Assembly: GCF_963678635.1 (NCBI RefSeq) | Contig: NC_087068.1 | Span: 60,326,872-60,390,871 of the forward strand | Direction: 5' to 3' | DNA from: Symsagittifera roscoffensis | Lineage: Eukaryota > Xenacoelomorpha > Acoela > Convolutidae | Length of the DNA: 64,000 nucleotides | Shown here: piece after piece, positions 1 through 11,077 of the stretch | Layout of the letters: every line of letters starts with the position of its first letter | Position numbering within the stretch: position 1 is the stretch's first letter | Notes under the pieces: generated by a model | Seen by the model: the letters and a program-made list of their open reading frames with translations, nothing else | Told to the model about the DNA's origin: nothing | Databases searched by the model: none | Position numbers and translations under genes: made by a program

Positions 1-635
1 ATGAAGGTACTCAAAAAAATTAAGGACCATTTTCCTAGGATTTTGCTTTAGGTGAGGACCCCCTCTCTTAGGAAGGAAACCCCCCCTTAGGATCCGGGAC
101 ACGATACAATACTAGTTAATTACATGGCGGAAACGACTTTTGAAAGAAGCAGAGCTAACCGCTAATAGTTTGCTGATTTATTGTTTCGACTTTCATAACA
201 AAAGTAACAAAATTTTTGTACTCGTGGTGGTTTTTTTCTTCAGATGAATCTCGACTTTTTAGTTAGCCGTTTTTGACAGATTTTTTTTTAATATCATCCG
301 AAAGGTATTGTTGTCCTGAGCTTAGTTTTGAAACGATATTTCACCTGTGATTTAATTTCGTAAAGTTATGATGGTTTATGAAAACTATAAAATATAATAC
401 CTTTTTATTGTCAGTCTCCATAAACTTCAAACGAATTGATAATAATCAATAAAAAAATGAACGCCTTTTCCCCCTCAAGCCCCCTTTTTACACTATTTCG
501 GGTATAAAATGCTTTTCTTGGCCTATTTTCTCAAAATTTTGCTTGCAGCGCGGAAAAAGTGACACAACACAGGGTCTTCTCAATGCCTAAGGAGATCTTG
601 GAATTAATTTAGTCAAGCTAAAAATGTAGGCAACA

Positions 636-686
636 TTTTTTTTTAGAAAATCCGCTCCCCTCGAGAAAATCCTAGATCCGCCCCTG
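636..686 (+). mobile_element. hAT-like element, right terminus only
   Basis: The bases ending at 686 read CTCGAGAAAATCCTAGATCCGCCCCTG, broken here as CTCGAGAAAATCCTAG then ATCCGCCCCTG. Read on the minus strand this begins CAGGGGCGGATC, the terminal sequence typical of hAT-superfamily elements. The same terminus closes the two complete elements at 45342-45755 and 51577-51941. I could not find the matching left end or a convincing 8-bp target duplication, so this may be a truncated copy. Confidence 0.5.
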
Positions 687-894
687 CTTATGGCTTAAAC
701 TTAAATTAATTTTAGTTTTACTGTGTTTTCATGCAGAACAGCTAAATTATAATCCTTTTTATATGCTTTTTGTCAGATAATATTACCTGCGTTCCAATTA
801 CCTGTTAAATAACTAAGCGTGGAAACTGCCGTCTATGCGTGAACAAACCTGATGCACGTATCAAATAATATTTCTTTTTTATCTTTTTAATTCG

Positions 895-969
895 AAGCAG
901 ATCAGTTTTAACTTCCTAAAAAAAGATTATCTTTTCAATTCTTTTTAAAATGTTAAAACTGATCTGCTT
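895..969. repeat. Perfect 18-bp inverted repeat (hairpin)
   Basis: The arms at 895-912 (AAGCAGATCAGTTTTAAC) and 952-969 are exact reverse complements, separated by a 39-base AT-rich loop. No gene lies next to it, and a role as a terminator or cruciform is not shown. It could be the remnant of a small inverted-repeat transposon. Confidence 0.8.
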
Positions 970-1168
970 GGTAACTTTGTTTTAACATTTTTTGAAGACA
1001 ATTAGCAAATATTTTTTTGCTCGACGATGTTTTTTTTCTCCAGACAGCTTTCGACGTTTGAACTAGCCGTTTTTGACAGAAGTTTTGTTTCAAAATTTCT
1101 GTTTTTTGAACTGAAATTAAAAACTTTTACCTGCCAATTTTTTTTTTAATTTATGGGATTTTAAAGAT

Positions 1169-4100
1169 TTCTTATATGACCAGTTTGGGACAATTAGCGC
1201 GCGACAAATTTTTTGATAATTATGTCAAGTATGCAATAACAGATACTCTCCCCCGCGACGATTGAGAACGCTGAAGTATGGAATTAAAAAAACAGAATTT
1301 GTGTATGTTTATTTAAGCGAGTTACTAGGCGTAAGTAAAAAAAAAATTCTGAGAAAAAGATCACAAGTTTGCATCACCAGATGTTAGCCCGACTGAATAT
1401 ATACATCATACAGAGTCGGATTGCAGTTTGAGGACAATGAAAATTTATTTAGATCATAGCGGAGTTTTGCATCGACCAAAGTCGGTATGTATTTCATAGG
1501 CTTAGAGACAAGGAATCAAAATGATGGAAATAAACATCGGACAGAGTCGGAATATAGTTTGAGGGTGGTAGGTAGTTAAATCAAACATAGTTGAGTATTG
1601 CCTTGAGCACAGTCATTTTCAGGGTAGTGAAAACACAAGTGGGGCATAATAAAACAAACATCGACTCCTTTCGAAATGTATTTAGAAGGCATGGAAACAC
1701 AGGTGGGCTGTAGTGCAAAAAACGTCGAAAGTAGTATATTTCGAGTAGTTATCAGCCGAGGAGGGGGAGGGTGCTTTGCAGACACTCGTGTTTTAAGATA
1801 GGCTATAGAGATAGAATAACCAATCTTCACCTTATAATTTAACAGAGGGAAAAGATTTGCTATTGTTTTAAGATAGGTTATAGGTTTCAGTGTTTCAGAT
1901 TGCAAGTTTAAGTTGGTCAGTTTCATTTTTTGGCGCCCGATTTTGCCAATACAGTGATGTTCTGAAATCTAACATTTGTTGGATTACCGGAAGCAATAGT
2001 GTTAATAACCAATTGCAGCGCTTAAAAAGAACCACTTTTTGAGTAAAAAGTTCAAATACAAATACATAGAAAATGTACCAATTTAACCTTCATTAGTTTA
2101 AAGGTTAGAGTTAGCGAAGTTTAAAGTAAAAGTAGCGCACTCTTTTGTTAGTTTGTTCTTGAATTAGAACTGCATAGCTAATCGGTTCAAATCCTCTGCT
2201 AGTTGACTTTAACTTCACTGCTGCCTCATCCAATACTTGTCGATAATTCGCCGTCGTATCAACTCCAGATTTTTCTAAAAACACATTTGTTCAATCTTTT
2301 ACTGTTAAATTTATATATATTTGACTTCGACCATCGTAGCAGCAATAAGTTTTACTACAAAGGCACAACATTTTGGTACATTTGAACTGCTCTTTGAACA
2401 ATGCTGGATAAGTCTTGTCGTTTTCGATTTTTTGGGTTCTTTTTAATATTTTCATCAAAACGTTTATGTCTAGCTTCTTGAGAAGGAAATTAAAGACAAT
2501 AGCAATCCATTGCTTTAGAAAGACTTTTGCGAAAACTTCAATAACCATCAAGATATAAGAAATAAAATTATCCGGAGTTCCTGTCCTGTAATAGCTTTCA
2601 ATAATGCGTTCGGGTCAGATTGCTGAGGCCATGATCAAATGTTCAAACGTATGAAATCGATTTTGACTCGCCTTGAACTTTATCTTTCCTTCATTGTAAT
2701 CCCATCTTATTTTGAAAGTTTAGGGTTTCTTGACACAACGACAAACATTAGAGTTGGCTGGCATCAAATCCAATGACTGACTTACACAAGTTCCTATGGA
2801 AAACAATTGCAAAGCCACCAGTCATGTCTTTTTTTAGAAGCAAATCACTATCTTTGGAGCCGACTTGATTTGTTTCTTACTTGATAGCTAAAGGAAATTT
2901 TTCCTGGCAATTTCGTTGCTCGACTACCAGACTAGATAATAGATTCTTATTACCGGCTCTCTTAGCATCAACAAAAACTGCACAAAAAAACCTGATTTAT
3001 AACCTGATTTTTCACTTATGCGTCGTCTTTTACTCTGAAAATATGTCCCATCTTGCTTCGCAAACAGTCCTACAAAAATAGCATGAACCATCAACCTTGA
3101 AGCCATCTTTTTTCTTCAATTTCTGTCTTGTAGCAGTGCTCTTTTAGGTAGTGGGGTCTGATTGTTTTAAAACTAATGACATGACCAAAAAGTCATATTT
3201 ATGATCTCAAATTTTCAGTGCCTTGAATTTTCGCTTTTCTTCGTTATTGTAATCCTTTCTTAGATTCAAATCTCTGGACATGTCATGACACAAGAAGAAC
3301 GATAGTGCTGATTAGTATAAGTTGCAGAGATTGAATTTCACAACTTGTTCAATTTTCACATGAAAACATTTTTAAGGACATCGCTCATAGCTTCCCTTAT
3401 TTCCATCAAACAATTCACTATCACTCGAGAGGAACTGTTAAAAATTTATAGTCGATTGACATGTATGGACAAGTCGTCGCTAGATTCGACAGTGTTCATC
3501 GGATGTTTAGCACTTTGATCTTCTTATCTTGATAAATTTCGATCAATTTTGCATAGCTGCGAGCGTAGTTATCAAAGGTAGTTATTCTTTGTATATGGAA
3601 TTATCAAAGAGTGTATTATTTTCTTCTGCGAAGGAGAAACGTTTTCAACGATTTCAATAGTTAGTGTAACAATTTGCGAGGTAATGATGGTTTTGTTTCT
3701 GCGCAATCATGTTTTTCACAGATTTGATCCAGTTTTTCATTAAACAGATTAGGATATTGTTTTGTAAGATGAAGTTTGCATATCTCGTTGCGTCCTTCTT
3801 TCCATCTCGGTATCCGATAAGAATTGTTCACAAGCTTGCAACTCATCTCGCTGACAGGCTTGCTTTTTCCAAATTAAAAACAACATCATTCGTTTTCCTC
3901 GCTTCCAGTCCGCAATCTTTTTTGCGATGTTGTTGCAGTGAATAAGAGCCTGTAATTTCTTTCTCTTGACTTTGATGTAGACTCTTGTTACTTGTATCAA
4001 AATGTGTTTCCTACGGATTGTAAGTAAAGAAATTACATTCTGGACAAGAGATAAGTCCCCTTACACAACTTTTTCGATGTCAAGCCGAGCAGCAGTTTGA

Positions 4101-4912
4101 CGAACATAATTCTGCAGTCCTCTAATTTCATTTTTTTCCAGTCCAATGACGGTATCTGAAAAAAGTATGTTCAGCATCTAACAAACTGAGGTTAATAATA
4201 CTTGGTTCCTATGCAAATGGGAGAATTAAGATGTCCCAAAACATAGTATAGAGGAGTTTTCCAACGTAAAAAGAAGTGTTCAGAAAAATTGTAAACAATT
4301 TCAATCAATTATACAAAGTAAAAGCTATCGCTCTTTATGTAATGGAAATTCAGAAAGAAATATATTTATTTTGCTGTTCTTTCAGAAAACTCAACCAATC
4401 ATTATCGAGTTTTTTTTTCAGTTTCAATCTTTTTTCTAGATCAACCAATCAGAATACAACAGTTTCTATATGTGAAGTTATTCATGACTTTGAAAATGTG
4501 AAACATTATTTGGAAATTGGATATGATTGAACGATGAGTTTTTTCGAGCTACTTCAAAAAAAAAGAAAACATTCCAACAAATTTTCTCATTGATGAAACG
4601 GACGTAAGTTCTTACTGGTTTCATAAATTTTGGACGTTTTTTTCGAACGAATTAGATTTTTGGAGAACCCTTTTCGATGAAGATCTTTTCTTTTACCTAT
4701 TTTTTTAATATCAAAGTTTCAAATTTGCTGTAGAGCTCTATTAAAGACGGGAAAAGTGTTTTTTTTTGTCGAAATCCATTAGTAAAATATAAAATCATAA
4801 TGATGAAACATTGATACCCATATTTAGTTTGGATCTAAAACTAAAACCTGAACTCCAGAAACTTCTCTTTCTCTTTATTTTCAACGGGGTTTTCAACGGG
4901 GTTTCAACGGGG
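1169..4912. repeat. 3.74-kb tandem duplication, unit 1
   Basis: The segment starting TTCTTATATGACCAG at 1169 starts again at 4913, and the two units run in parallel with only scattered single-base differences and small indels (offset 3744-3745). Both carry the same decayed polymerase on the minus strand at the same relative position, so the gene was already broken when the segment duplicated. The unit ends with a 12-bp element, TTTCAACGGGG plus T, occurring three times at 4880-4912, against once at the end of unit 2. Confidence 0.93.
2190..4140 (-). pseudogene. Decayed protein-primed family-B DNA polymerase (Polinton/virus-like), copy 1
   Basis: No long open frame remains, but blocks in order along the minus strand match a DNA_pol_B_2-type protein of virus-like elements in invertebrates. 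Near 3985-4055 there is a C2H2-like start (CPECNFFTYNP). At 3661-3846 a 61-residue frame begins MSCKLVNNSYRIPRWKEGR. Near 2800-2830 comes DMTGGFAIVFHRN, then GFDASQL near 2753-2771. Near 2630-2700 the motif FKASQNRFHTFEHLIM occurs. At 2291-2420 the blocks LFKEQF and LCSKTYCCYD are followed, one frame over, by KFNSKRLNK near 2262-2290. Several frameshifts and stops separate these blocks. In intact relatives these motifs belong to one large polymerase used for element replication. The family call rests on recalled motif patterns, not a search. Downstream of 2190 nothing of the element's other genes is recognisable. Confidence 0.6.
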
Positions 4913-7900
4913 TTCTTATATGACCAGTTTGGGACAATTAGCGCGCGACAAATTTTTTGATAATTATGTCAAGTATGCAATAACAGATACTCTCCTCCGC
5001 GACGATTGAGAACGCTGAAGTACGGAATTAGAAAAAAACAGGTTTTATGTATGTTTATTTAAGCGAGTTACTAGGCGTAAGCAAAAAAAAATTCTGAGAA
5101 AAAGATCACAAGTTTGCATCACCAGATGTTAGCCCGACTGAATATATACATCATACAGAGTCGGATTGCAGTTTGAGGACAATGAAAATTTATTTAGATC
5201 ATAGCGGAGTTTTGCATCGACCAAAGTCGGTATGTATTTCATAGGCTTAGAGACAAGGAATCAAAATGATGGAAATAAACATCGGACAGAGTCGGAATAT
5301 AGTTTGAGGGTAGTAGGTAGTTAAATCAAACATAGTTGAGTATTGCCTTGAGCACAGTCATTTTCAGGGTAGTGAAAACACAAGTGGGGCATAATAAAAC
5401 AAACATCGACTCATTTCGAAATGTATTTAGAAGGCATGGAAACACAGGTGGGCTGTAGTGCAAAAAACGTCGAAAGTAGTATATTTTGAGTAGTTATCAG
5501 CCGAGGAGGGGGAGGGTGCTTTGCAGACACTCGTGTTTTAAGATAGGCTATAGAGATAGAATAACCAATCTTCACCTTATAATTTAACAGAGGGAAAATA
5601 TTTGCTATTGTTTTAAGATAGGTTATAGGTTTCAGTGTTTCAGATTGCAAGTTTAAGTTGGTCAGTTTCATTTTTTGACGCCCGATTTTGCCAATACAGT
5701 GATGTTCTGAAATCTAACATTTGTTGGATTACCGGAAGCAATAGTGTTAATAACCAATTGCAGCGCTTAAAAAGAACCACTTTTTGAGTAAAAAGTTCAA
5801 ATACAAATACATAGAAAATGTACCAATTTAACCTTCATTAGTTTAAAGGTTAGAGTTAGCGAAGTTTAAAGTAAAAGTAGCGCACTCTTTTGTTAGTTTG
5901 TTCTTGAATTAGAACTGCATAGCTAATCGGTTCAAATCCTCTGCTAGTTGACTTTAACTTCACTGCTGCCTCATCCAATACTTGTCGATAATTCGCCGTC
6001 GGGTCAACTCCAGATTCTTCTAAAAACACATTTGTTCAATCTTTTACTGTTAAATTTATATATATTTGACTTCGACCATCGTAGCAGCAATAAGTTTTAC
6101 TACAAAGGCACAACATTTTGGTACATTTGAACTGCTCTTTGAACAATGCTGGATAAGTCTTGTCGTTTTCGATTTTTTGGGTTCTTTTTAATATTTTCAT
6201 CAAAACGTTTATGTCTAGCTTCTTGAGAAGGAAATTAAAGACAATAGCAATCCATTGCTTTAGAAAGACTTTTGCGAAAACTTCAATAACCATCAAGATA
6301 TAAGAAATAAAATTATCCGGAGTTCCTGTCCTGTAATAGCTTTCAATAATGCGTTCGGGTCAGATTGCTGAGGCCATGATCAAAAGTTCAAACGTATGAA
6401 ATCGATTTTGACTCGCCTTGAACTTGTTCTTTCCTTCATTGTAATCCCATCTTATTTTGAAAGTTTAGGGTTTCTTGACACAACGACAAACATTAGAGTT
6501 GGCTGGCATCAAACCCAATGACTGACTTACACAAGTTCCTATGGAAAACAATTGCAAAGCCACCAGTCATGTCTTTTTTTAGAAGCAAATCACTATCTTT
6601 GGAGCCGACTTGATTTGTTTCTTACTTGATAGCTAAAGGAAGTTTTTCCTGGCAATTTCGTTGCTCGACTACCAGACTAGATAAGAGATTCTTATTACCG
6701 GCTCTCTTAGCATCAACAAAAACTGCACAAAAAAACCTGATTTATAACCTGATTTTTCACTTATGCGTCGTCTTTTACTCTGAAAATATGTCCCATCTTG
6801 CTTCGCAAACAGTCCTACAAAAATTGCATGAACCATCAACCTTGAAGCCATCTTTTTTTTCAGTTTCTGTCTTGTAGCAGCGCTCTTTTTGGTAGTGGGG
6901 TCTGATTGTTTTAAAACTAATGACATGACCAAAAAGTCATATTTATGATCTCAAATTTTCAGTGCCTTGAATGTTCGCTTTTCTTCGTTATTGTAGTCCT
7001 ATCTTAGATTCAAATCTCTGGACATGTCATGACACAAGAAGAACGATAGTGCTGATTAGTATAAGTTGCAGAGATTGAATTTCACAACTTGTTCAATTTT
7101 CACATGAAAACATTTTTAAGGACATCGCTCATAGCTTCCCTTATTTCCATCAAACAATTCACTATCACTCGAGAGGAACTGTTAAAAATTTATAGTCGAT
7201 TGACATGTATGGACAAGTCGTCGCTAGATTCGACAGTGTTCATCGGATGTTTAGCACTTTGATCTTCTTATCTTGATAAATTTCGATCAATTTTGCATAG
7301 CTGCGAGCGTAGTTATCAAAGGTAGTTATTCTTTGTATATGGAATTATCAAAGAGTGTATTATTTTCTTCTGCGAAGGAGAAACGTTTTCAACGATTTCA
7401 ATAGTTAGTGTAACAATTTGCGAGGTAATGATGGTTTTGTTTCTGCGCAATCATGTTTTTCACAGATTTGATCCAGTTTTTCATTAAACAGATTAGGATA
7501 TTGTTTTGTAAGATGAAGTTTGCATATCTCGTTGCGTCCTTCTTTCCATCTCGGTATCCGATAAGAATTGTTCACAAGCTTGCAACTCATCTCGCTGACA
7601 GGCTTGCTTTTTCCAAATTAAAAACACAATCATTCGTTTTCCTCGCTTCCAGTCCGCAATCTTTTTTGCGATGTTGTTGCAGTGAATAAGAGCCTGTAAT
7701 TTCTTTCTCTTGACTTTGATGTAGACTCTTGTTACTTGTATCAAAATGTGTTTCCTACGGATTGTAAGTAAAGAAATTACATTCTGGACAAGAGATAAGT
7801 CCCCTTACACAACTTTTTCGATGTCAAGCCGAGCAGCAGTTTGACGAACATAATTCTGCAGTCCTCTAATTTCATTTTTTTCCAGTCCAATGACGGTATC

Positions 7901-8637
7901 TGAAAAAAGGATGTTCAGCATCTAACAAACTGAGGTTAATAATACTTGGTTCCTATGCAAATGGGAGAATTAAGATGTCCCAAAACATAGTATAGAGGAG
8001 TTTTCCAACGTAAAAAGAAGTGTTCAGAAAAATTGTAAACAATTTCAATCAATTATACAAAGTAAAAGCTATCGCTCTTTATGTAATGGAAATTCAGAAA
8101 GAAATATATTTATTTTGCTGTTCTTTCAGAAAACTCAACCAATCATTATCGAGTTTTTTTTTTCAGTTTCAATCTTTTTTCTAGATCAACCAATCAGAAT
8201 ACAACAGTTTCTATATGTGAAGTTATTCATGACTTTGAAAATGTGAAACATTATTTGGAAATTGGATATGATTGAACGATGAGTTTTTTCGAGCTACTTC
8301 AAAAAAAAAGAAAACATTCCAACAAATTTTCTCATTGATGAAACGGACGTAAGTTCTTACTGGTTTCATAAATTTTGGACGTTTGTTTCGAACGAATTAG
8401 ATTTTTTGGAGAACCCTTTTCGATGAAGATCTTTTCTTTTACCTATTTTTTTAGTATCAAAGTTTCAAATTTACTGTAGAGCTCTATTAAAGACGGGAAA
8501 AGTGTTTTCTTTTGTCGAAATCCATTAGTAAAATTTAAAATCATGTGATGAAACATTGATACCCATATTTAGTTTGGATCTAAAACTAAAACCTGAACTC
8601 CAGAAACTTCTCTTTCTCTTTATTTTCAACGGGGTTT
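4913..8637. repeat. 3.74-kb tandem duplication, unit 2
   Basis: Second copy of the unit at 1169-4912, in direct orientation and abutting it. It ends near 8637 at the single TTTTCAACGGGG copy, after which the sequence is unique. The two copies are close to identical by eye, which suggests a recent event or ongoing homogenisation. An assembly artefact (haplotypes placed in series) cannot be excluded from the sequence alone. Confidence 0.92.
5935..7885 (-). pseudogene. Decayed protein-primed family-B DNA polymerase, copy 2
   Basis: This is the duplicate of the relic at 2190-4140, about 3745 bases further on, with the same blocks in the same order and the same breaks. The clearest frames are 7405-7590 (begins MSCKLVNNSYRIPRWKEGR), 6669-6932 (a little longer upstream than in copy 1 because a stop is missing) and 6036-6296 (contains LFKEQF and LCSKTYCCYD). 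Shared stops and frameshifts show that the gene was inactive before the segmental duplication. No intact polymerase active-site region (YxDTDS-type motif) was found in either copy. Confidence 0.58.
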
Positions 8638-10877
8638 TAGAGGTCAAACAATTTTGGATAACAAACTTCGAAAATTTTTGAATATAGTAGTGCTTGTGAA
8701 AACTAAAGAAATTGAGTATGTGCTACTAAATCAATAATTCCTCATTGATTACAAACTGAAATTTTTCGTGAACAAATAGTGAACTTGATCAGACAGTTAT
8801 CTAAAAATTTGCTCCTGAATATTTCCGAGAGGTTTTTGCACATATTGTGGCCGAGTCAACCCAGGAGTTTCGTATGACTGGGAAGTAACAACTTGAACTG
8901 TTTTTCTGTTAGTTGATATTATTGTTTTTCTTTAGCCTTCTAACTTAGCCGCATTGTAATTTGCGTGTTTCTTTTTCCCGTTGTTTGAGTTTTGTTATAG
9001 TCTTAAATTTATGTCTGCCCGCACAAACTGTTCAAAGGGAATAGTTAAACAGCGGGGCAGCTCGGATGAATTTAAGATAAACTATTACTGCCACAGTGAA
9101 TTTTCTTGAGGATGAAAATTAACAAAACTCAGAAAGACACACCTAAAATTAGCGAAACTTGAACAAAAAGAGCAAAAACTTGAAAAAGGCTAAATTAAAA
9201 CAAAAAGGCTAAATTAAAACAATAATTAAATCAATTTGTTCAGGTGGCAGGAACTGAGATGGAAGTTGGGTGTGTGACAGGAATTGAAATTGAACATGGG
9301 TGTTTGACAGAAAATCAGATCGAAACCAAGGGCAAAAACTGAGGTCGATTGTGAGGTATTTCAACTGGTAACGGATCAACCTAGTAATTGAAATGGAATT
9401 TGCTGGCGAATACCTGGTAAAAAAAGAGATAATTTAAAACACGACTACTTATGTACATGTCTGTAAAAGAAATTCACAAACAAAATGCGGATTCCACTCA
9501 TAGAAATTTGGAACTTCAGTTGCAACAAGTTTTTAACTATTTTTGGAGCAAAAGATTCGGCCCACGTTTTGTATAGCTATTTGCTCAATTGATTTTTTGC
9601 TAAGCAAGTCTGGCTTCCATTTTTTCACCAAGTAATTAACAAATTCAATTTGAAACGCTACTACATATAAACATATCAAAAGGTAATCCAAAAACAAATT
9701 GCGGATTCGTGATATAATTTCGAAATTTCACTTTTGGAATGCAATGTGCATTATTTGGAAAACCTGTTTTCTAACATAAAAACGTTATTTATAATTTTGT
9801 ACATTTTCCTTAAATTTGTAGGGCTATTCAACTGGTCAATGTTGATTTAGTTATGTCAATGGTCAATATTTCAGTCTTGGTGTAACTTTTGATTGAATAA
9901 AAAAAAAACAAAAACGATCTGTTTTCGGAGCAAAAGTTTCGGCCCAAGCTTCTCAAACCAAGTTGCTCAGTTGCACTATTTTAATTTTGCTGAAATTCTA
10001 AGCAAGTTTTGTTTTCATTTTTTGTGCATCTCCGACATCTCAATTTGAGAAAAACGCTCCGTAAACTTGAATTTTGATGAATTTTTTTCTGAATCATATG
10101 CATCAACTCTGTAGATCTAAGTGTATTAAAGAATACATCAGTGTACCCGGGTTGATATCCGTAGAAGAAAAATGCAGAATCATACATTGAAAAATTGCTT
10201 TTCATAAAATACTCAAACAAAACTTAAAAACTGTTTTCAAATATTTTAAGGAACGTTTTTGGTCTATTTGCCTCTTTTGAAGCTTTCTGGTCATCAAAAA
10301 ATGATGAAAAAATTTCGATGAAAATGCTTATCATATAGTTTTTATTTGTGAAAATTGTATGATATTCTTTTTTCATTAAAAAACACGATGTTGAGGTAAT
10401 TAGTTTTTATTCCTTTTTTGGTTGCAAACTTGTTTTTGCGCTAAAATATAGATTTTATGAAAAAAAAAATTGCATGCAGTTTTTCACTTTCTGTGTTTAT
10501 AACGTAGTCCAGGACTTTTTTTCACCCAAAAATTCCAAATATCACAATTAAGTGTTTTTTATTTGTAAACAAGATTATCATTTCGTTTCATTTGCTTAGA
10601 TAAAAAAAATTTACAAAAAAACAGGTCTTTTTTTTCGAACACCAAAACTTTCAAAGCAAAATCAATCTAGCCACATACAAAAGGTTCCTTTTTTGGTATA
10701 AGATTCCATGTGAAATTGCCTAACTAACTTAAGTGGCTAAAATGACAAAAGGCAGTTTATCTGCGTGGTAACTGCCAGTTACACTCTGGGTTTTTATGCC
10801 AAAAAAATCTATAGTTAGTGTTTCGGATGAAACACAAAAATTCAAAACAAAATTTCGTTGTATTTTCATAGTATGGA
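8638..10877. other. Unassigned AT-rich region
   Basis: No gene or transposon is recognised. The region has a 19-bp direct duplication near 9184-9222 (AAAAAGGCTAAATTAAAAC twice) and a degenerate tandem repeat of about 45 bp at 9243-9350. There are also two short GCGGATTC-containing stretches (about 9486 and 9692) that resemble the degenerate repeat at 60400-60740. The 79-residue minus-strand frame at 9981-10220 has no recognisable domain and I do not call it a gene. Confidence 0.5.
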
Positions 10878-11077
10878 NNNNNNNNNNNNNNNNNNNNNNN
10901 NNNNNNNNNNNNNNNNNNNNNNNNNNNNNNNNNNNNNNNNNNNNNNNNNNNNNNNNNNNNNNNNNNNNNNNNNNNNNNNNNNNNNNNNNNNNNNNNNNNN
11001 NNNNNNNNNNNNNNNNNNNNNNNNNNNNNNNNNNNNNNNNNNNNNNNNNNNNNNNNNNNNNNNNNNNNNNNNNNNNN
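10878..11077. other. Assembly gap (200 N)
   Basis: Exactly 200 undetermined bases, a round number typical of a placeholder gap. The satellite begins immediately to its right, so the true left edge of the array, and probably further monomers, are hidden in it. Confidence 0.99.

Larger units (their letters stand above)
1..1168. other. Unassigned AT-rich flank
   Basis: No coding region is recognisable. The stretch holds a hAT-like terminus ending at 686, a perfect hairpin at 895-969 and two related copies of a dispersed motif (about 208-300 and 1005-1100). That motif has a CTCG core, a T-rich tract, TTTCGAC or CTCGAC and then a GCCGTTTTTGACAGA block. A weaker relative lies at about 45812-45900, just beyond a hAT-like element. 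Confidence 0.5.

Noticed and set aside
2170-2205. GGTTCAAATCC at 2183-2193 as the B box of a plus-strand tRNA gene
   Set aside because: There is no A box at the right distance, the flanking bases do not form a T-stem or acceptor stem, and the position falls within the end of the decayed polymerase.
2880-3106. SET-domain-like wording (VDAKRAGNK and VGLFAKQDG) on the minus strand
   Set aside because: The two motifs are in the opposite order from a real SET domain, and the neighbouring blocks fit the polymerase relic instead.
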